Shown one piece after another: positions 46,746 through 56,450 of a DNA stretch of 64,000 nucleotides; positions within the stretch are counted from its first letter, which is position 1, and each line of letters begins with the position of its first letter. A program made the translations under genes and the position numbers. The stretch covers positions 1-64,000 of the forward strand of contig NZ_AMSG01000017.1 of the NCBI RefSeq assembly GCF_000300875.1, written 5' to 3'. Below the pieces are notes generated by a model, which had not been told where the DNA came from, did no database searches, and was given only the letters and a program-made list of their open reading frames with translations. Source of the DNA: Galbibacter marinus (lineage in GTDB: Bacteria > Bacteroidota > Bacteroidia > Flavobacteriales > Flavobacteriaceae).

Positions 46746-46982
46746 TTACTTAATAAACCCTTTTTCTTTTGCCTCTTTTAATACTGCAGTAATCCCTTTT
46801 TTATTAATAGTTTTTAATGCAGCAGTAGAAATTTTAAGCGTAACCCAACGGTCCTCTTCTGGAAGAAAGAAACGCTTTTTAATTAGGTTAGCGTCAAATT
46901 TACGCTTTGTTCTATTCATAGCGTGAGAAACGTTATTTCCCACCATTGCCTTCTTTCCTGTAAGTTCACAAACTCTTGACAT
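46746..46982 (-). CDS. rpmB: 50S ribosomal protein L28
   Basis: The 78-aa protein begins [21 protein letters not shown] and contains [17 protein letters not shown], diagnostic of L28. It is the first gene of the rpmB-rpmG-DUF4295 operon and lies 75 bp behind cinA. Confidence 0.96.
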   Translation of the reverse strand: MSRVCELTGKKAMVGNNVSHAMNRTKRKFDANLIKKRFFLPEEDRWVTLKISTAALKTINKKGITAVLKEAKEKGFIK

Positions 46983-47057
46983 GCTTCTATACTTTAGTAT
47001 TATTTAAAAACAGGGTGCAAATTAACGAATTCTAAGTCTTAATAGCAAGTGAAAGAA

Positions 47058-48305
47058 TCATTTTTTTGAAAATTCTTTAAAAAGCATTTCCAAAGCTTTA
47101 TTTACCGCCTTATTAATCACTTTTTCCCGATGATTTCCTAGGTTAAGTTCCTTAGAAAAAACACCTTTCGGAGTCGCCAAACCGATAAAAACGGTTCCTA
47201 TTTCGGCATCTGAGTCTCCTTTTACCGGTCCAGCATTCCCCGTAGTAGACAGGGCAAAATCTGTTTTAAACATCTTTTGAGCAGACAAAGCCATAGCCTC
47301 AGCCACTGGCGCACTGACTACGCTGTGCTGATCTATTACGGATTTATCAATATGCAAAACATCGATTTTCGACTCAGTAGCATAGGTGACAACACCACCT
47401 GTAAAAAAACTAGAAGCCCCAGGGATAGCAGCGAAGGTATGAGCCAACTTACCTCCAGTACAACTTTCTGCTACCGAAATGTGCTGCTTACGATCACTTA
47501 GTAACTTAGCTAATGTATGCTCCAAAGCATTCTCCTCCTCTAATCCAAAATATAAATCCTGAATCAATGGCATAAGGCCGTCCATTTGTTTTTGAACCTC
47601 CTTCTCCAACAATATTTTATCATCTCCTTTAGCCGTTAATCTCAGCCTTACTTTACCTAAATTTGGTAGGTAAGCTAATTTAATGGTTCTCGGAAGTTGA
47701 TTTTCCCAAAACTCGAGACGTTCCGCTAATGCACTTTCTCCGAGTCCGTAGGTAAGAATGGTCTTGTGGAGAATATAAGGGTGCTTAAACTGCTTTTTCA
47801 GCTTGGGAAGCACAGAATCAACGATGAGTGCCTCCATCTCAAATGGGACCCCAGGAAGAGAGATAAACACCTTTCCTTGTTTTTCAAGCCACATTCCTGG
47901 TGCTGTACCATAATGATTCATCAACACCTGCGCGCGTGAAGGCACAAGTGCCTGCCCTTTATTTAAATTAGAAATTGGACTATTGGAATACTTTTTAAAC
48001 AGGCGTTCTACATTTTCTAACACCGCCTTGCTTTCAACAAGCTCATCTGAAAAGTAAGTACAAATCGTATGCTTTGTGATATCATCCTTAGTCGGCCCAA
48101 GCCCCCCTGTGATAATAACAATATCCACTCTGGATTCTGCCTCTTCCATCGCTTTCAAAATGTGGCTTTGTTCATCTTGAACAGAGCTCACCTGAAAAAC
48201 TGAAATACCGATTGAATTGAGTTTCTTAGCAATGAACGCAGAATTCGTATCTACGATTTGACCTATGAGTATTTCATCGCCAATAGTAATAATTTCTGCT
48301 AACAT
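47058..48305 (-). CDS. cinA: CinA-family nicotinamide mononucleotide deamidase-related protein
   Basis: The N-terminal MoCF-like domain is clear: AEIITIGDEILIGQIVDTNSAFIA, then ITGGLGPTKDDITKHTIC. The C-terminal CinA domain carries the active-site AESCTGGKLAHTF near residue 280. The CinA domain converts NMN to NaMN, recycling NAD precursors; in some bacteria the N-terminal part hydrolyses ADP-ribose. Length 415 aa is normal. It starts 5 bp behind the Hpt gene, so cotranscription is likely. Confidence 0.92.
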   Translation of the reverse strand: MLAEIITIGDEILIGQIVDTNSAFIAKKLNSIGISVFQVSSVQDEQSHILKAMEEAESRVDIVIITGGLGPTKDDITKHTICTYFSDELVESKAVLENVERLFKKYSNSPISNLNKGQALVPSRAQVLMNHYGTAPGMWLEKQGKVFISLPGVPFEMEALIVDSVLPKLKKQFKHPYILHKTILTYGLGESALAERLEFWENQLPRTIKLAYLPNLGKVRLRLTAKGDDKILLEKEVQKQMDGLMPLIQDLYFGLEEENALEHTLAKLLSDRKQHISVAESCTGGKLAHTFAAIPGASSFFTGGVVTYATESKIDVLHIDKSVIDQHSVVSAPVAEAMALSAQKMFKTDFALSTTGNAGPVKGDSDAEIGTVFIGLATPKGVFSKELNLGNHREKVINKAVNKALEMLFKEFSKK

Positions 48306-48310
48306 TTTAG

Positions 48311-48646
48311 CTACTTTATATAATTGTTTAATTCCTGATACGCCGCTTGGAATTCAATGGAAGCACTAGTGGACAAACCTTTGATGCTCTCAATGTCCAT
48401 ATCTCCCCTAGCATGGGATTCTATGGTCAACATCTGATCCTTTAACTTGTCTATTCCAAGTAAATCTGCGTTGGGTTTTATTTTATGTGCATATTGATAA
48501 ATAGCACTAAAATCTTGAGTATCAATTGCTTTTTCAAGACCCTTAAAATCTTCAGGAGTCTCTTGTAAAAAGGTGGTTATTATGGTTTGATTAAACTCCT
48601 TATCTCCTCCAGATAATTCGTTGAGCTTATCTAAATTGTACTTCAT
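48311..48646 (-). CDS. Hpt domain protein
   Basis: This 111-aa protein is a stand-alone histidine phosphotransfer domain. The phospho-accepting histidine is in YAHKIKPNADLLG (around residue 53), with the usual helical flanks. It would relay phosphate between a hybrid kinase and a response regulator, neither of which is nearby. It is 5 bp upstream of cinA and 11 bp behind the FAH gene, in an operon typical of Flavobacteriia. Confidence 0.82.
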   Translation of the reverse strand: MKYNLDKLNELSGGDKEFNQTIITTFLQETPEDFKGLEKAIDTQDFSAIYQYAHKIKPNADLLGIDKLKDQMLTIESHARGDMDIESIKGLSTSASIEFQAAYQELNNYIK

Positions 48647-48657
48647 AATGTTAGGTA

Positions 48658-49269
48658 TTATTTAATTGATAGGTTAAATATTTCTTGTTCGTTTATGTGT
48701 CCTTGTAAATGGTCACCACTGTGAACCTGTGAAACGCCAGCAGGGGTACCCGTAAAAATTAAATCGCCTGTTTTGAGTGTAAAATACTTCGAAACATACG
48801 AAATTAATTCATCTATTTTCCATAACATTTTTGCGCTGTGACCACATTGAACCTGTTCATTGTTCTTAGAAAGGCTAAAATGAACATCGTTTAAATCTCC
48901 TAAAGATTCCTTTGCCAACCACCTACCTACAAAAGCAGAATTATCAAAGGCTTTGGCCTGTTCCCATGGCAAACCTTTAGCCTTTAAGGAACTTTGTATA
49001 TCTCTAGCTGTAAAATCTATACCTAAACTCACCTGAGTGTAATAGTTAGGCGCGAACTTCTGAGCGATATGCTTTCCTACTTTACATATTTTAACGACAA
49101 GTTCTACCTCATGATGAATCTCAGAGGAAAACCCTGGTAGGTAAAAATCCAATCCATTTTTTAAGAGAGCCGTATCAGGCTTCATAAAAATAACAGGAGC
49201 ATCAGGTTTTTCATTCTGAAGCTCAGCAATGTGTTCAGTATAATTTCTGCCAACACAGATAATCTTCAT
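48658..49269 (-). CDS. Fumarylacetoacetate hydrolase family protein
   Basis: The 203-aa protein is the short FAH-fold type. It starts MKIICVGRNYTEHIAEL and has PVIFMKPDTAL, then the metal-binding HHEVELVVKI (E-x-E near residue 51). GIDFTARDIQ and KTGDLIFTGTPAGV follow. These enzymes act as acylpyruvate hydrolases or oxaloacetate decarboxylases, depending on subgroup; the substrate is not certain. It stands between a CarboxypepD-reg protein and an Hpt protein. Confidence 0.88.
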   Translation of the reverse strand: MKIICVGRNYTEHIAELQNEKPDAPVIFMKPDTALLKNGLDFYLPGFSSEIHHEVELVVKICKVGKHIAQKFAPNYYTQVSLGIDFTARDIQSSLKAKGLPWEQAKAFDNSAFVGRWLAKESLGDLNDVHFSLSKNNEQVQCGHSAKMLWKIDELISYVSKYFTLKTGDLIFTGTPAGVSQVHSGDHLQGHINEQEIFNLSIK

Positions 49270-49294
49270 GTCAGTTTTAATTTAAAATCGCAAA

Positions 49295-50251
49295 TTAGTA
49301 AACAACTTTCACTTTAAAGGCTGGTGCAACGATTTTTCCATTTTTAAATGTATTTCCATCCCCAGTGAGCTTAAGGTTATCCATGGACTTCCAACCCACA
49401 TTGGATCTATAATAAGCATGCACATCCTCAGGTTTTTCCTGCACCCCTCTAAAGATAGGACCATATCGTATAGTCTTAACATCCTGATACACTGTATCCC
49501 CTAATCGTACATCAAACTGTTCTTCAAATTGGTTTTCTTGGATAAACAAATGTTCAACAGCTATATAAAACCCTTTTTCTGGCACCTCAATACCGAATTC
49601 AGACAAGGACACCTTGGCTTTTCTTTGGTTCTTTTTAGAATGAACAATCAAGTTGCTAAGTAGCAGATCCTCTGCTGGACTCAGATCATTGTTCACACCA
49701 AGAACTCTTAATTTAAATTTAGACTCCACATGATAAGGTGGATTGAAATAAATAGTTACCTGATCCAAATAGAGTTTTTTAACGTCTTTAAAGTCATTGG
49801 GGTAATATCGAGCTAACACTGAAGGGTATGCACCCCCGCTAAAGTTCCCCAAGCCAACCCATTGTTTACCACTAAAGGGATTAAGGGTACGGCTATTCTT
49901 TTTATTTTCGCGATCATAAACAACCACTTCATTTAAAGCCTCAATCTTAGGAGAAAGGAAAATGGTTTTATTGGAAAGTTTATAAGAAGGCATCACCTTA
50001 CTTTGATAACCTAAACTGGAGATACGAACATCCTCCCTTAATAGCGTGCTATCTACTTGCAAAAAAAACCTGCCTTGTTCATTGGAAGTAGTTCCGTATT
50101 TTGTCTTAGTAAAAATGATATGAGCATAAGCTAAAGGCTCATCTGTTTGATCATCCTTTAACTCACCAACAAGAATTGATTTTTGAGCCTGACAGTAGCC
50201 GAAGGCAATAAACAGACCGATATAAATAAAAACTTGACCGAGCTTAAACAT
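49295..50251 (-). CDS. Exported carboxypeptidase-D-like regulatory domain protein
   Basis: The signal peptide runs to about residue 22 (IGLFIAFGYCQAQ). The CarboxypepD_reg fold follows (LVGELKDDQTDEPLAYAHIIFTKTKYGT, EQGRFFLQV, ISSLGYQSK), as found at the start of many TonB-dependent receptors. Here no barrel follows; instead about 190 residues of beta-rich sequence with no match are seen. It is likely a periplasmic or outer-membrane protein. Its start overlaps the exonuclease stop by 1 bp (50251). Confidence 0.8.
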   Translation of the reverse strand: MFKLGQVFIYIGLFIAFGYCQAQKSILVGELKDDQTDEPLAYAHIIFTKTKYGTTSNEQGRFFLQVDSTLLREDVRISSLGYQSKVMPSYKLSNKTIFLSPKIEALNEVVVYDRENKKNSRTLNPFSGKQWVGLGNFSGGAYPSVLARYYPNDFKDVKKLYLDQVTIYFNPPYHVESKFKLRVLGVNNDLSPAEDLLLSNLIVHSKKNQRKAKVSLSEFGIEVPEKGFYIAVEHLFIQENQFEEQFDVRLGDTVYQDVKTIRYGPIFRGVQEKPEDVHAYYRSNVGWKSMDNLKLTGDGNTFKNGKIVAPAFKVKVVY

Positions 50252-51027
50252 TAGCTTAGCTTCGTATTCAATTTTCTAAGTTTAATAGCGGTCAATACCT
50301 TTTTGGTATATCTCGGAAAATCGGCGTTTAAGATCCACCCAAAATAACCAGGTTCTTGTTCTAAAACCTCTTCTACCTTTCTCCCTTTATGTTTACCAAA
50401 AGCAAACACCTCGACACCATCCTCATCAAAGCCTATAAAACCTGCAAAGTCTGCTGTAACTCTACGGGTGGTGAAATTCGAGAGAAATTTCATATCATTT
50501 TCAAGCTCAGCATAACGATCAAGCTGTGATTTTAGCACCTCATAGGTAGCATTGGTATCCACCTCAGCACTATGCGCATCATCCAAACTTTTGCCACAGT
50601 AAAACTTATAAGCAGCGGAGAGGGTGCGTTGTTCCATTTTATGGAAGATGGTTTGTACATCTACACTTACTCTACTGCCCATATCAAAGTCGATATCAGA
50701 GCGAAGCATTTCCTCAGCAAGCACTGGGATGTCAAAACGATCTGAATTAAACCCAGCCAAATCACTGTCTTTTATCATTGCATATATGGTTTTGGAGAGC
50801 GCTTTAAAGGTTGGCTCATCCTTCACCTTTTCATCTGTGATCCCGTGAATTGCTGAAGATTCAGGAGGAATAGGCATCTCAGGGTTCACTAACCATGTCC
50901 TACTTTCCTTGTTTCCATTTGGAAATATTTTCAATATTGAGATTTCCACAACCCGATCTCTAGCAACATCGATCCCAGTTGTTTCAAGGTCAAAAAAGCA
51001 AATGGGTCTTGATAATTTTAGTTCCAT
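50251..51027 (-). CDS. 3'-5' exonuclease (DnaQ-like, DEDDh)
   Basis: The start is set at the ATG 51027 (MELKLSRPICFFDLETTGID); the track's extra ten residues are not conserved. Exonuclease motifs: Exo I FFDLETTG, Exo II LAGFNSDRFD, and Exo III DDAHSAEVDTNAT (H-x4-D). That matches the DnaQ epsilon-like DEDDh proofreading family, about 258 aa. A C-terminal extension of about 75 residues (FGKHKGRKVEEVLEQEPGYFGWI) is typical of these flavobacterial exonucleases. It heads the minus-strand operon. Confidence 0.87.
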   Translation of the reverse strand: MELKLSRPICFFDLETTGIDVARDRVVEISILKIFPNGNKESRTWLVNPEMPIPPESSAIHGITDEKVKDEPTFKALSKTIYAMIKDSDLAGFNSDRFDIPVLAEEMLRSDIDFDMGSRVSVDVQTIFHKMEQRTLSAAYKFYCGKSLDDAHSAEVDTNATYEVLKSQLDRYAELENDMKFLSNFTTRRVTADFAGFIGFDEDGVEVFAFGKHKGRKVEEVLEQEPGYFGWILNADFPRYTKKVLTAIKLRKLNTKLS

Positions 51028-51454
51028 GTATGTATGATTCAAACGGTGAACTACCAAACAACAAAAATGTTTTTGGCTACCAATGGATCAGAATATTCAA
51101 CTGCTCCATTGGCGTACTCGCAAGTCCTTTTACGAGGTTTTTAACTCTAATTACTATTATACAAGTGTACGAAAAATGCCATCAAAAAACAAGGTCATTT
51201 AGATCCAAGCTACCATTAAGAGTGGGTTGGATGCAAGCTCCCTTTCCTTAAACAGTCTTCAGTACATGACAAAAGTTAAAAAGAGAGGAAAAACTAGTTC
51301 AAAAATCACAAACTAAGGACTTCTATATAAAACTAATATTCTCTATACTAAGATGAATAACTACCGCCTAATGATTTACAAAAAGGAACACTTGTCCAAT
51401 TAAAAAATACGTGAATATAAATCAATAGTTATATTAGCCACCTTACAAAGAACG
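51028..51454. other. Intergenic region
   Basis: Nothing convincing is seen. A plus-strand ORF over 50979-51251 is a shadow reaching out of the exonuclease gene. Confidence 0.4.
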
Positions 51455-52126
51455 TTAACTAATAAACTGAGTTTCTGGAAAATATCCCAATTTTAATAAT
51501 TCACTTTTATTATTGATTTTTTTTAAATACCCATTTTGTAAATAAACTATGCTATCAGCTAAACTCATTACCCTTTCATAGTCGTGATCTGTTACAATAA
51601 AACCTTTAGAGGATTTCATTTTCTTAATACAATCTATGATATAATCACCTACAATTGGGCTAACACCATTAAAGGGTTCGTCAAGCAAGATAAATTCCGC
51701 ATTGGAATTGATAAGCAGCAAAACTTCAATTATTCTTCTTTCGCCTGCTGATAATGCTTGATTTTTTTTATTTAGTAAAGGTCTTATATAATCATCCTCA
51801 AGGACACTTTTCCTGTTTTCTTTATGAAGGAATAAATTTATTAAATCCTTTATTGAAATGTTATTTGGCAAGAAGCTATCTTGGGGCATATAATTGATAA
51901 GATTTCTTCCATAAGTTATATTTTTTATTACCTTATCACCAATTCTAACAAATTTAGAGTCAGCCCTAACTGTTCCAAAAATAATTTTAAGAAGGGTTGA
52001 CTTTCCAGAGCCATTTCGACCAATTAAACCCTTAATCTCACCTTTTTGACAAGAAAGAAATACATCACTTAAAATAACTTTACCATTAAAGGATTTTACT
52101 ACGTTATCAACATGAAGACTATTCAT
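51455..52126 (-). CDS. ABC transporter ATP-binding protein, orphan-like
   Basis: One complete ABC ATPase: Walker A GRNGSGKST (residues about 37-45), Q-loop YMPQDS, signature LSAGERR, Walker B FILLDEP, and H-loop VTDHDYE. It lacks any membrane part. It is translationally coupled (4-bp overlap, 52123-52126) to a 91-aa membrane protein upstream, which is too small for a normal permease. Codon use is more AT-rich than that of the neighbouring operons. The substrate and partners are unknown; a small peptide or lipid exporter is one possibility. Confidence 0.8.
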   Translation of the reverse strand: MNSLHVDNVVKSFNGKVILSDVFLSCQKGEIKGLIGRNGSGKSTLLKIIFGTVRADSKFVRIGDKVIKNITYGRNLINYMPQDSFLPNNISIKDLINLFLHKENRKSVLEDDYIRPLLNKKNQALSAGERRIIEVLLLINSNAEFILLDEPFNGVSPIVGDYIIDCIKKMKSSKGFIVTDHDYERVMSLADSIVYLQNGYLKKINNKSELLKLGYFPETQFIS

Positions 52127-52398
52127 ATTAGCGATAAAATTATTAGATTAACTACAGCAATAACAAAAGTTGAAATCCAAAGCGTATGGTTATTCAGTCC
52201 TAAGTTATAGTAATAATAGTACTGATATTTATTTCTTATTTCATAAAAGAAATATTGTAACAAAGGTGAAATAAATAAAAAGATCAATCCTATCATTTTC
52301 GGTTCGCCTCCGGATAATATTCCTATTAGTATTGCAACTGCATAAGATGTAAAGAATATCTTTTTTTGAAATAAAAGTATGTTCTTAATTATTCTCAA
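52123..52398 (-). CDS. Small membrane protein, 91 aa, partner of the ABC ATPase
   Basis: Three hydrophobic helices (about residues 13-28, 32-48 and 70-90) are connected by a short tyrosine-rich loop (KYQYYYYY). No known motif. It overlaps the ABC ATPase start by 4 bp, so they are cotranslated, and it is the only membrane protein near. It may be a shortened permease or the remnant of a larger one. Confidence 0.6.
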   Translation of the reverse strand: MRIIKNILLFQKKIFFTSYAVAILIGILSGGEPKMIGLIFLFISPLLQYFFYEIRNKYQYYYYYNLGLNNHTLWISTFVIAVVNLIILSLI

Positions 52399-52819
52399 AA
52401 CACCAGTTTTAGATTATAACAAATATCACTATTTACTTGAGTAATCACCCTAGTATTAATCTCAAATATATTGATTTGTTTTTTAAATTCTCTAAACAAT
52501 CCCCATTACATTTATGACCATAGAAGTTAATGTTTTTTTTAGAGTTCACCCTAACATGTGATGAATATGCAATCTGGATCTTTTATCGGTTGATCATAAT
52601 TTAGAAATATATTCACGATAAATCAGGCACAAAAATATTATAACTTAAAAATTATGGAATTACACGCATTGGTTAACTTACACGTCTTTTTAATACGATT
52701 AACGAGCCATAAATGCATGCAAACATACCCAAGGACACTCGTTTAGAGCGCCACCCACAGAATTTAATAAAGTCAATATAATGTATTATGATTTTTTTGC
52801 TCCATTGTGAAAACAAGTC
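52399..52819. other. AT-rich intergenic region upstream of the small ABC pair
   Basis: No gene is seen on either strand. A minus-strand -7 box (TATATTTG) at 52463-52470 lies 65 bp before the membrane-protein start and could be its promoter; a TTG is not found at the correct distance. Confidence 0.4.
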
Positions 52820-54169
52820 TTAAATTTTTTTGTTAGGATCCCAAGCCTCAAGATACTGAGCTATTCTTTGAATGAACTGTCCTCCGAGAGCTCCATTAAC
52901 CACACGGTGGTCATAACTGTGAGACAGGAACATCTTATGACGAATTCCAATAAAATCGCCCTCTGGAGTCTCTATCACCGCAGGTACTTTCCGTATGGCA
53001 CCCAAAGCCAGTATTGCCACTTGTGGTTGGTTGATAATTGGAGTTCCCATTACACTTCCAAATGCTCCTACATTGGTAACCGTATAAGTGCCTTGGGTAA
53101 TTTCATCGGGCTTTAGTTTATTAGCTCTAGCTCTAGCGGCTAGATCATTAACTCGCTTCGCCATACCAACCAAGTTTAATTGATCTGCGTTTTTAATTAC
53201 AGGAACAATTAAATTTCCGTCTTCTAAGGCTGCAGCCATTCCTAAATTTATATCTTTTTTCTTGATCACTTTATCACCTTGAACGGAAATATTGATCATC
53301 GGAAAGTCTTTAATAGTCTTGGCAACCGCTTGCATAAAAATGGGCGTAAAGGTCAATTTTTCACCTTCTCGTTTTAAAAACTGATCCTTCACCTTGTTTC
53401 TCCAGTTCCATATATTGGTCACATCAACCTCTATAAAACTCTGAACATGGGCAGAGGTTTTAACGCTATCAGTCATATGCTGGGCAATTAATTTACCCAT
53501 ACGGCTCATTTCTATAATTTCATCCTGACCATTTACAGATACAGGTGCACTTTGTGGAGCAACAGGAACTGATTTTAATTCCGGCTTTTGAACCTTATTA
53601 GATGGCTCAACACTCACCCCTTTTGAAGAATCTCCGTCTCCTTCAAGGTAAGCAAGGATGTCATTTTTAGTTACACGTCCATCTTTTCCAGTTCCTTGAA
53701 TTCGTTCTAATTCATCTAAAGATATATTCTCTTGCTTTGCAATGTTTTTCACCAATGGAGAATAAAAACGCTCAGAAGAAGCATAGTCTGGGGTAGTTTC
53801 TAGACCTTGCTTTAGATCATCCATCTGCATTTCCAACTCCTGAGCACCAGAAATCCCCCTAGACTCTTCAATCTCAGTTTCAACTTCAGTTTCTTCATTA
53901 GTCTCAACAACGCCTTGAGGATCATCACCATCAGTTTCTATTATAGCCAATACATCCCCTACTTTGGCCACATCATCAACATTAAAAAATTTCTCAACCA
54001 AAACTCCATCCACTTCACTTGGGACCTCGGAATCAACTTTATCAGTTGCAATTTCCAAAACAGCCTCATCAGCTTCAATGGTATCTCCAACTTCTTTTAA
54101 CCAAGAAGTGATTGTCGCCTCTGCAACACTTTCCCCCATTTGAGGAAGTTTTAATTCTATTTTTGCCAT
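52820..54169 (-). CDS. 2-oxo acid dehydrogenase E2 (dihydrolipoyl acyltransferase)
   Basis: It is the core acyltransferase of a 2-oxo acid dehydrogenase complex. The order is: one lipoyl domain (EIATDKVDSEVPSEVDG, lipoyl-lysine near 44), an acidic linker, an E1/E3-binding domain (SPLVKNIAKQENISLDEL, about 140-175), and a catalytic domain. The catalytic HxxxDG motif appears as HRVVNG near the C-terminus, an Asn for the usual Asp; I recall this form from other Flavobacteriia. Branched-chain or pyruvate specificity cannot be told. No E1 or E3 is next to it. It lies downstream of recR on the same strand. Confidence 0.88.
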   Translation of the reverse strand: MAKIELKLPQMGESVAEATITSWLKEVGDTIEADEAVLEIATDKVDSEVPSEVDGVLVEKFFNVDDVAKVGDVLAIIETDGDDPQGVVETNEETEVETEIEESRGISGAQELEMQMDDLKQGLETTPDYASSERFYSPLVKNIAKQENISLDELERIQGTGKDGRVTKNDILAYLEGDGDSSKGVSVEPSNKVQKPELKSVPVAPQSAPVSVNGQDEIIEMSRMGKLIAQHMTDSVKTSAHVQSFIEVDVTNIWNWRNKVKDQFLKREGEKLTFTPIFMQAVAKTIKDFPMINISVQGDKVIKKKDINLGMAAALEDGNLIVPVIKNADQLNLVGMAKRVNDLAARARANKLKPDEITQGTYTVTNVGAFGSVMGTPIINQPQVAILALGAIRKVPAVIETPEGDFIGIRHKMFLSHSYDHRVVNGALGGQFIQRIAQYLEAWDPNKKI

Positions 54170-54266
54170 ATCGATAAATTAGCGCTTTTAAATGATGTTA
54201 TAATTGCGAAAATAATAAAAAATATGCTTTTTTGTTAATTATAATTTACAAAACATTCTTTCTAGC

Positions 54267-54887
54267 TTAGGAGCCTTTTAGGGAATTTTCAAATGGAATG
54301 CGGTTTAAAATACTTCTTCCCAAGGTAACTTCATCGGCATACTCTAATTCATCTCCCACCGCAATACCTCTTGCAATAGTCGATGTTTTTATGGAATGAC
54401 CTTCCAACTGTTTAAAGATATAAAAATTGGTTGTATCTCCTTCCATTGTTGAACTTAAAGCAAAGATAATTTCTTTAATCTCCCCCAATTTTACTTTTTC
54501 TACCAAACTTACAATGTTCAAATCGGAGGGCCCGACTCCATCCATCGGGGAGATTTTACCACCTAGAACATGATAAACCCCTTTGAACTGCCCAGTGTTT
54601 TCGATAGCCATAACATCTCTAATATCTTCGACGACACAGACAAGGGTTCGATCTCTTTTGGTACTTGAACAAATCTCACATAACTCTCGATCAGAAATGT
54701 TGTTACAGTTTTTGCAGTATCTCACCTGAGTTCGCAACATCTGTAAAGACTCGGCTAATTCCAAGGTTTGTTGTTCTGGCTGCCTGAGTAAATGCAACAC
54801 CAATCGCAAGGCGGTACGTTTACCGATCCCTGGTAATTGTGAAACCTCATTCACCGCGTTTTCCAATAGTTTTGATGAAAATTCCAT
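54267..54887 (-). CDS. recR: Recombination protein RecR
   Basis: It loads RecA with RecO. The N-terminal HhH region ([17 protein letters not shown]), a four-cysteine zinc site ([18 protein letters not shown]), and a Toprim domain with [13 protein letters not shown] are all in place. Length 206 aa is normal. It is divergent from the sodium:solute symporter gene at 54966 (78-bp gap), a pair often seen together in Flavobacteriia. Confidence 0.95.
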   Translation of the reverse strand: MEFSSKLLENAVNEVSQLPGIGKRTALRLVLHLLRQPEQQTLELAESLQMLRTQVRYCKNCNNISDRELCEICSSTKRDRTLVCVVEDIRDVMAIENTGQFKGVYHVLGGKISPMDGVGPSDLNIVSLVEKVKLGEIKEIIFALSSTMEGDTTNFYIFKQLEGHSIKTSTIARGIAVGDELEYADEVTLGRSILNRIPFENSLKGS

Positions 54888-54965
54888 TGGTGCGAAATTA
54901 CGATTTTAAGACACAAATCTGAATAATATCCAATAGATTTGCAGATCAATACTGAAAAATTGGTA

Positions 54966-56450
54966 ATGAAACCTAGCTTTATACTATTAATTCTTGCTTT
55001 ATATTTTGTGGTTTTACTGGTTATCTCTTTAGTAACCAGTGACAAGGAGGAAGACAACGAAAATTTCTTTAAAGCAAAAAGACAATCACCGTGGTTTGTG
55101 GTTGCCTTTGGAATGATCGGCGCTTCGCTAAGCGGGGTGACCTTTATCTCAGTCCCTGGATGGGTAGAAGCTTCGCAATTTAGTTATATGCAGGTGGTCC
55201 TAGGCTACCTTTTAGGGTATTTAATCATAGGGACTGTTCTACTTCCTTTGTATTACCGAATGAACCTCACCTCTATTTACGCCTATTTAGAACAACGTTT
55301 CGGCAATTACAGCTATAAAACAGGAGCGTCATTTTTCATACTCTCTAGAGTGGTTGGCTCAAGTTTTAGACTGTTTCTGGTAGCAAATGTACTGCAGACC
55401 CTTGCATTTGACGCCATGGGTATTCCCTATTGGCTTACTGTAACCATCACCATTACCCTAATTTGGCTCTACACCTTTAAAAGTGGTATAAAAACGATCG
55501 TTTGGACAGACACCCTTCAAACTCTTTTCATGTTAATTGCCCTTGGGATAACCACAGTGGTCCTATATAATGAAATGAATATAACCCAAGGAATTATTTC
55601 CTATATTTCTGATAATTCACTATCAAAGATTTTCTTTTTTGAGGATGTAAACAGTGGGGATTATTTCTGGAAACAATTTTTATCGGGCGCCTTTATCGCT
55701 ATTGTAATGACTGGTCTAGACCAAGATATGATGCAAAAAAACTTAAGTTGTCGCACCTTGAGGGATTCTCAGAAAAACATGTTTTGGTTTACGATAATTC
55801 TAACGGTAGTGAACCTGGTATTTATGAGCTTAGGCGTGCTTTTAACAGTCTATGCACAGCAAAACGGAATTGATGCTCACAAAGATGAACTCTTCCCCGT
55901 TTTAGCCAAAGATTATTTAGGGCCCGTAGTGTTTATCTCTTTTATCATAGGACTTATAGCGGCCGCATACAGTAGTGCCGATAGCGCCTTAACCTCATTA
56001 ACTACAAGTTTCAGTGTCGATATCCTAGAGATTGACAAAAAGCACTCTCTTAAAAAACAGGTAAGGATTCGTAAACGTGTTCACCTTTTACTTTCTCTTG
56101 TTTTTATAATTGTTGTTATAAGTTTTAAATACATTATAAAAGACGAAAGTGTAATCGCTAAGTTATTTATTTTTACCGGTTACACCTATGGCCCTTTACT
56201 TGGTATGTATAGTTTTGGCCTCTTTACAAAACTTAAAACCAAAGACAAACTCATCCCTTATGTTGCGTTGTGCTCCCCTGTTCTGGCCTATTTTATCAGC
56301 CTTTACAGCAATCGTTACCTTGGATTTGATTTCGGATTTTTTGTTCTCATTCTAAATGGTGCCCTAACCTTTATCGGGCTATTGATATTTAGCGATTTTA
56401 AATCTAATAGACTAAACAAATCAATACTGCCCAGTGGAGAGCAACACTAA
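54966..56450 (+). CDS. Sodium:solute symporter (SSS family)
   Basis: The family fold is about 13 membrane helices in 494 aa. The motif GMIGASLSGVTFISVPGWV near residue 50, GSGIKTIVW-type KSGIKTIVWTDTLQTLFML near 180, and the Na+ site region AAAYSSADSALTSLTTSFS near 340 are typical. The start is the ATG at 54966; the TTG at 54939 adds nine unsupported residues. It is a close paralogue of the gene at 62461. The transported solute (sugar, amino acid or sialic-acid-like) is not known. Its 3' end overlaps the convergent CoA-binding gene by 30 bp. Confidence 0.88.
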   Translation: MKPSFILLILALYFVVLLVISLVTSDKEEDNENFFKAKRQSPWFVVAFGMIGASLSGVTFISVPGWVEASQFSYMQVVLGYLLGYLIIGTVLLPLYYRMNLTSIYAYLEQRFGNYSYKTGASFFILSRVVGSSFRLFLVANVLQTLAFDAMGIPYWLTVTITITLIWLYTFKSGIKTIVWTDTLQTLFMLIALGITTVVLYNEMNITQGIISYISDNSLSKIFFFEDVNSGDYFWKQFLSGAFIAIVMTGLDQDMMQKNLSCRTLRDSQKNMFWFTIILTVVNLVFMSLGVLLTVYAQQNGIDAHKDELFPVLAKDYLGPVVFISFIIGLIAAAYSSADSALTSLTTSFSVDILEIDKKHSLKKQVRIRKRVHLLLSLVFIIVVISFKYIIKDESVIAKLFIFTGYTYGPLLGMYSFGLFTKLKTKDKLIPYVALCSPVLAYFISLYSNRYLGFDFGFFVLILNGALTFIGLLIFSDFKSNRLNKSILPSGEQH

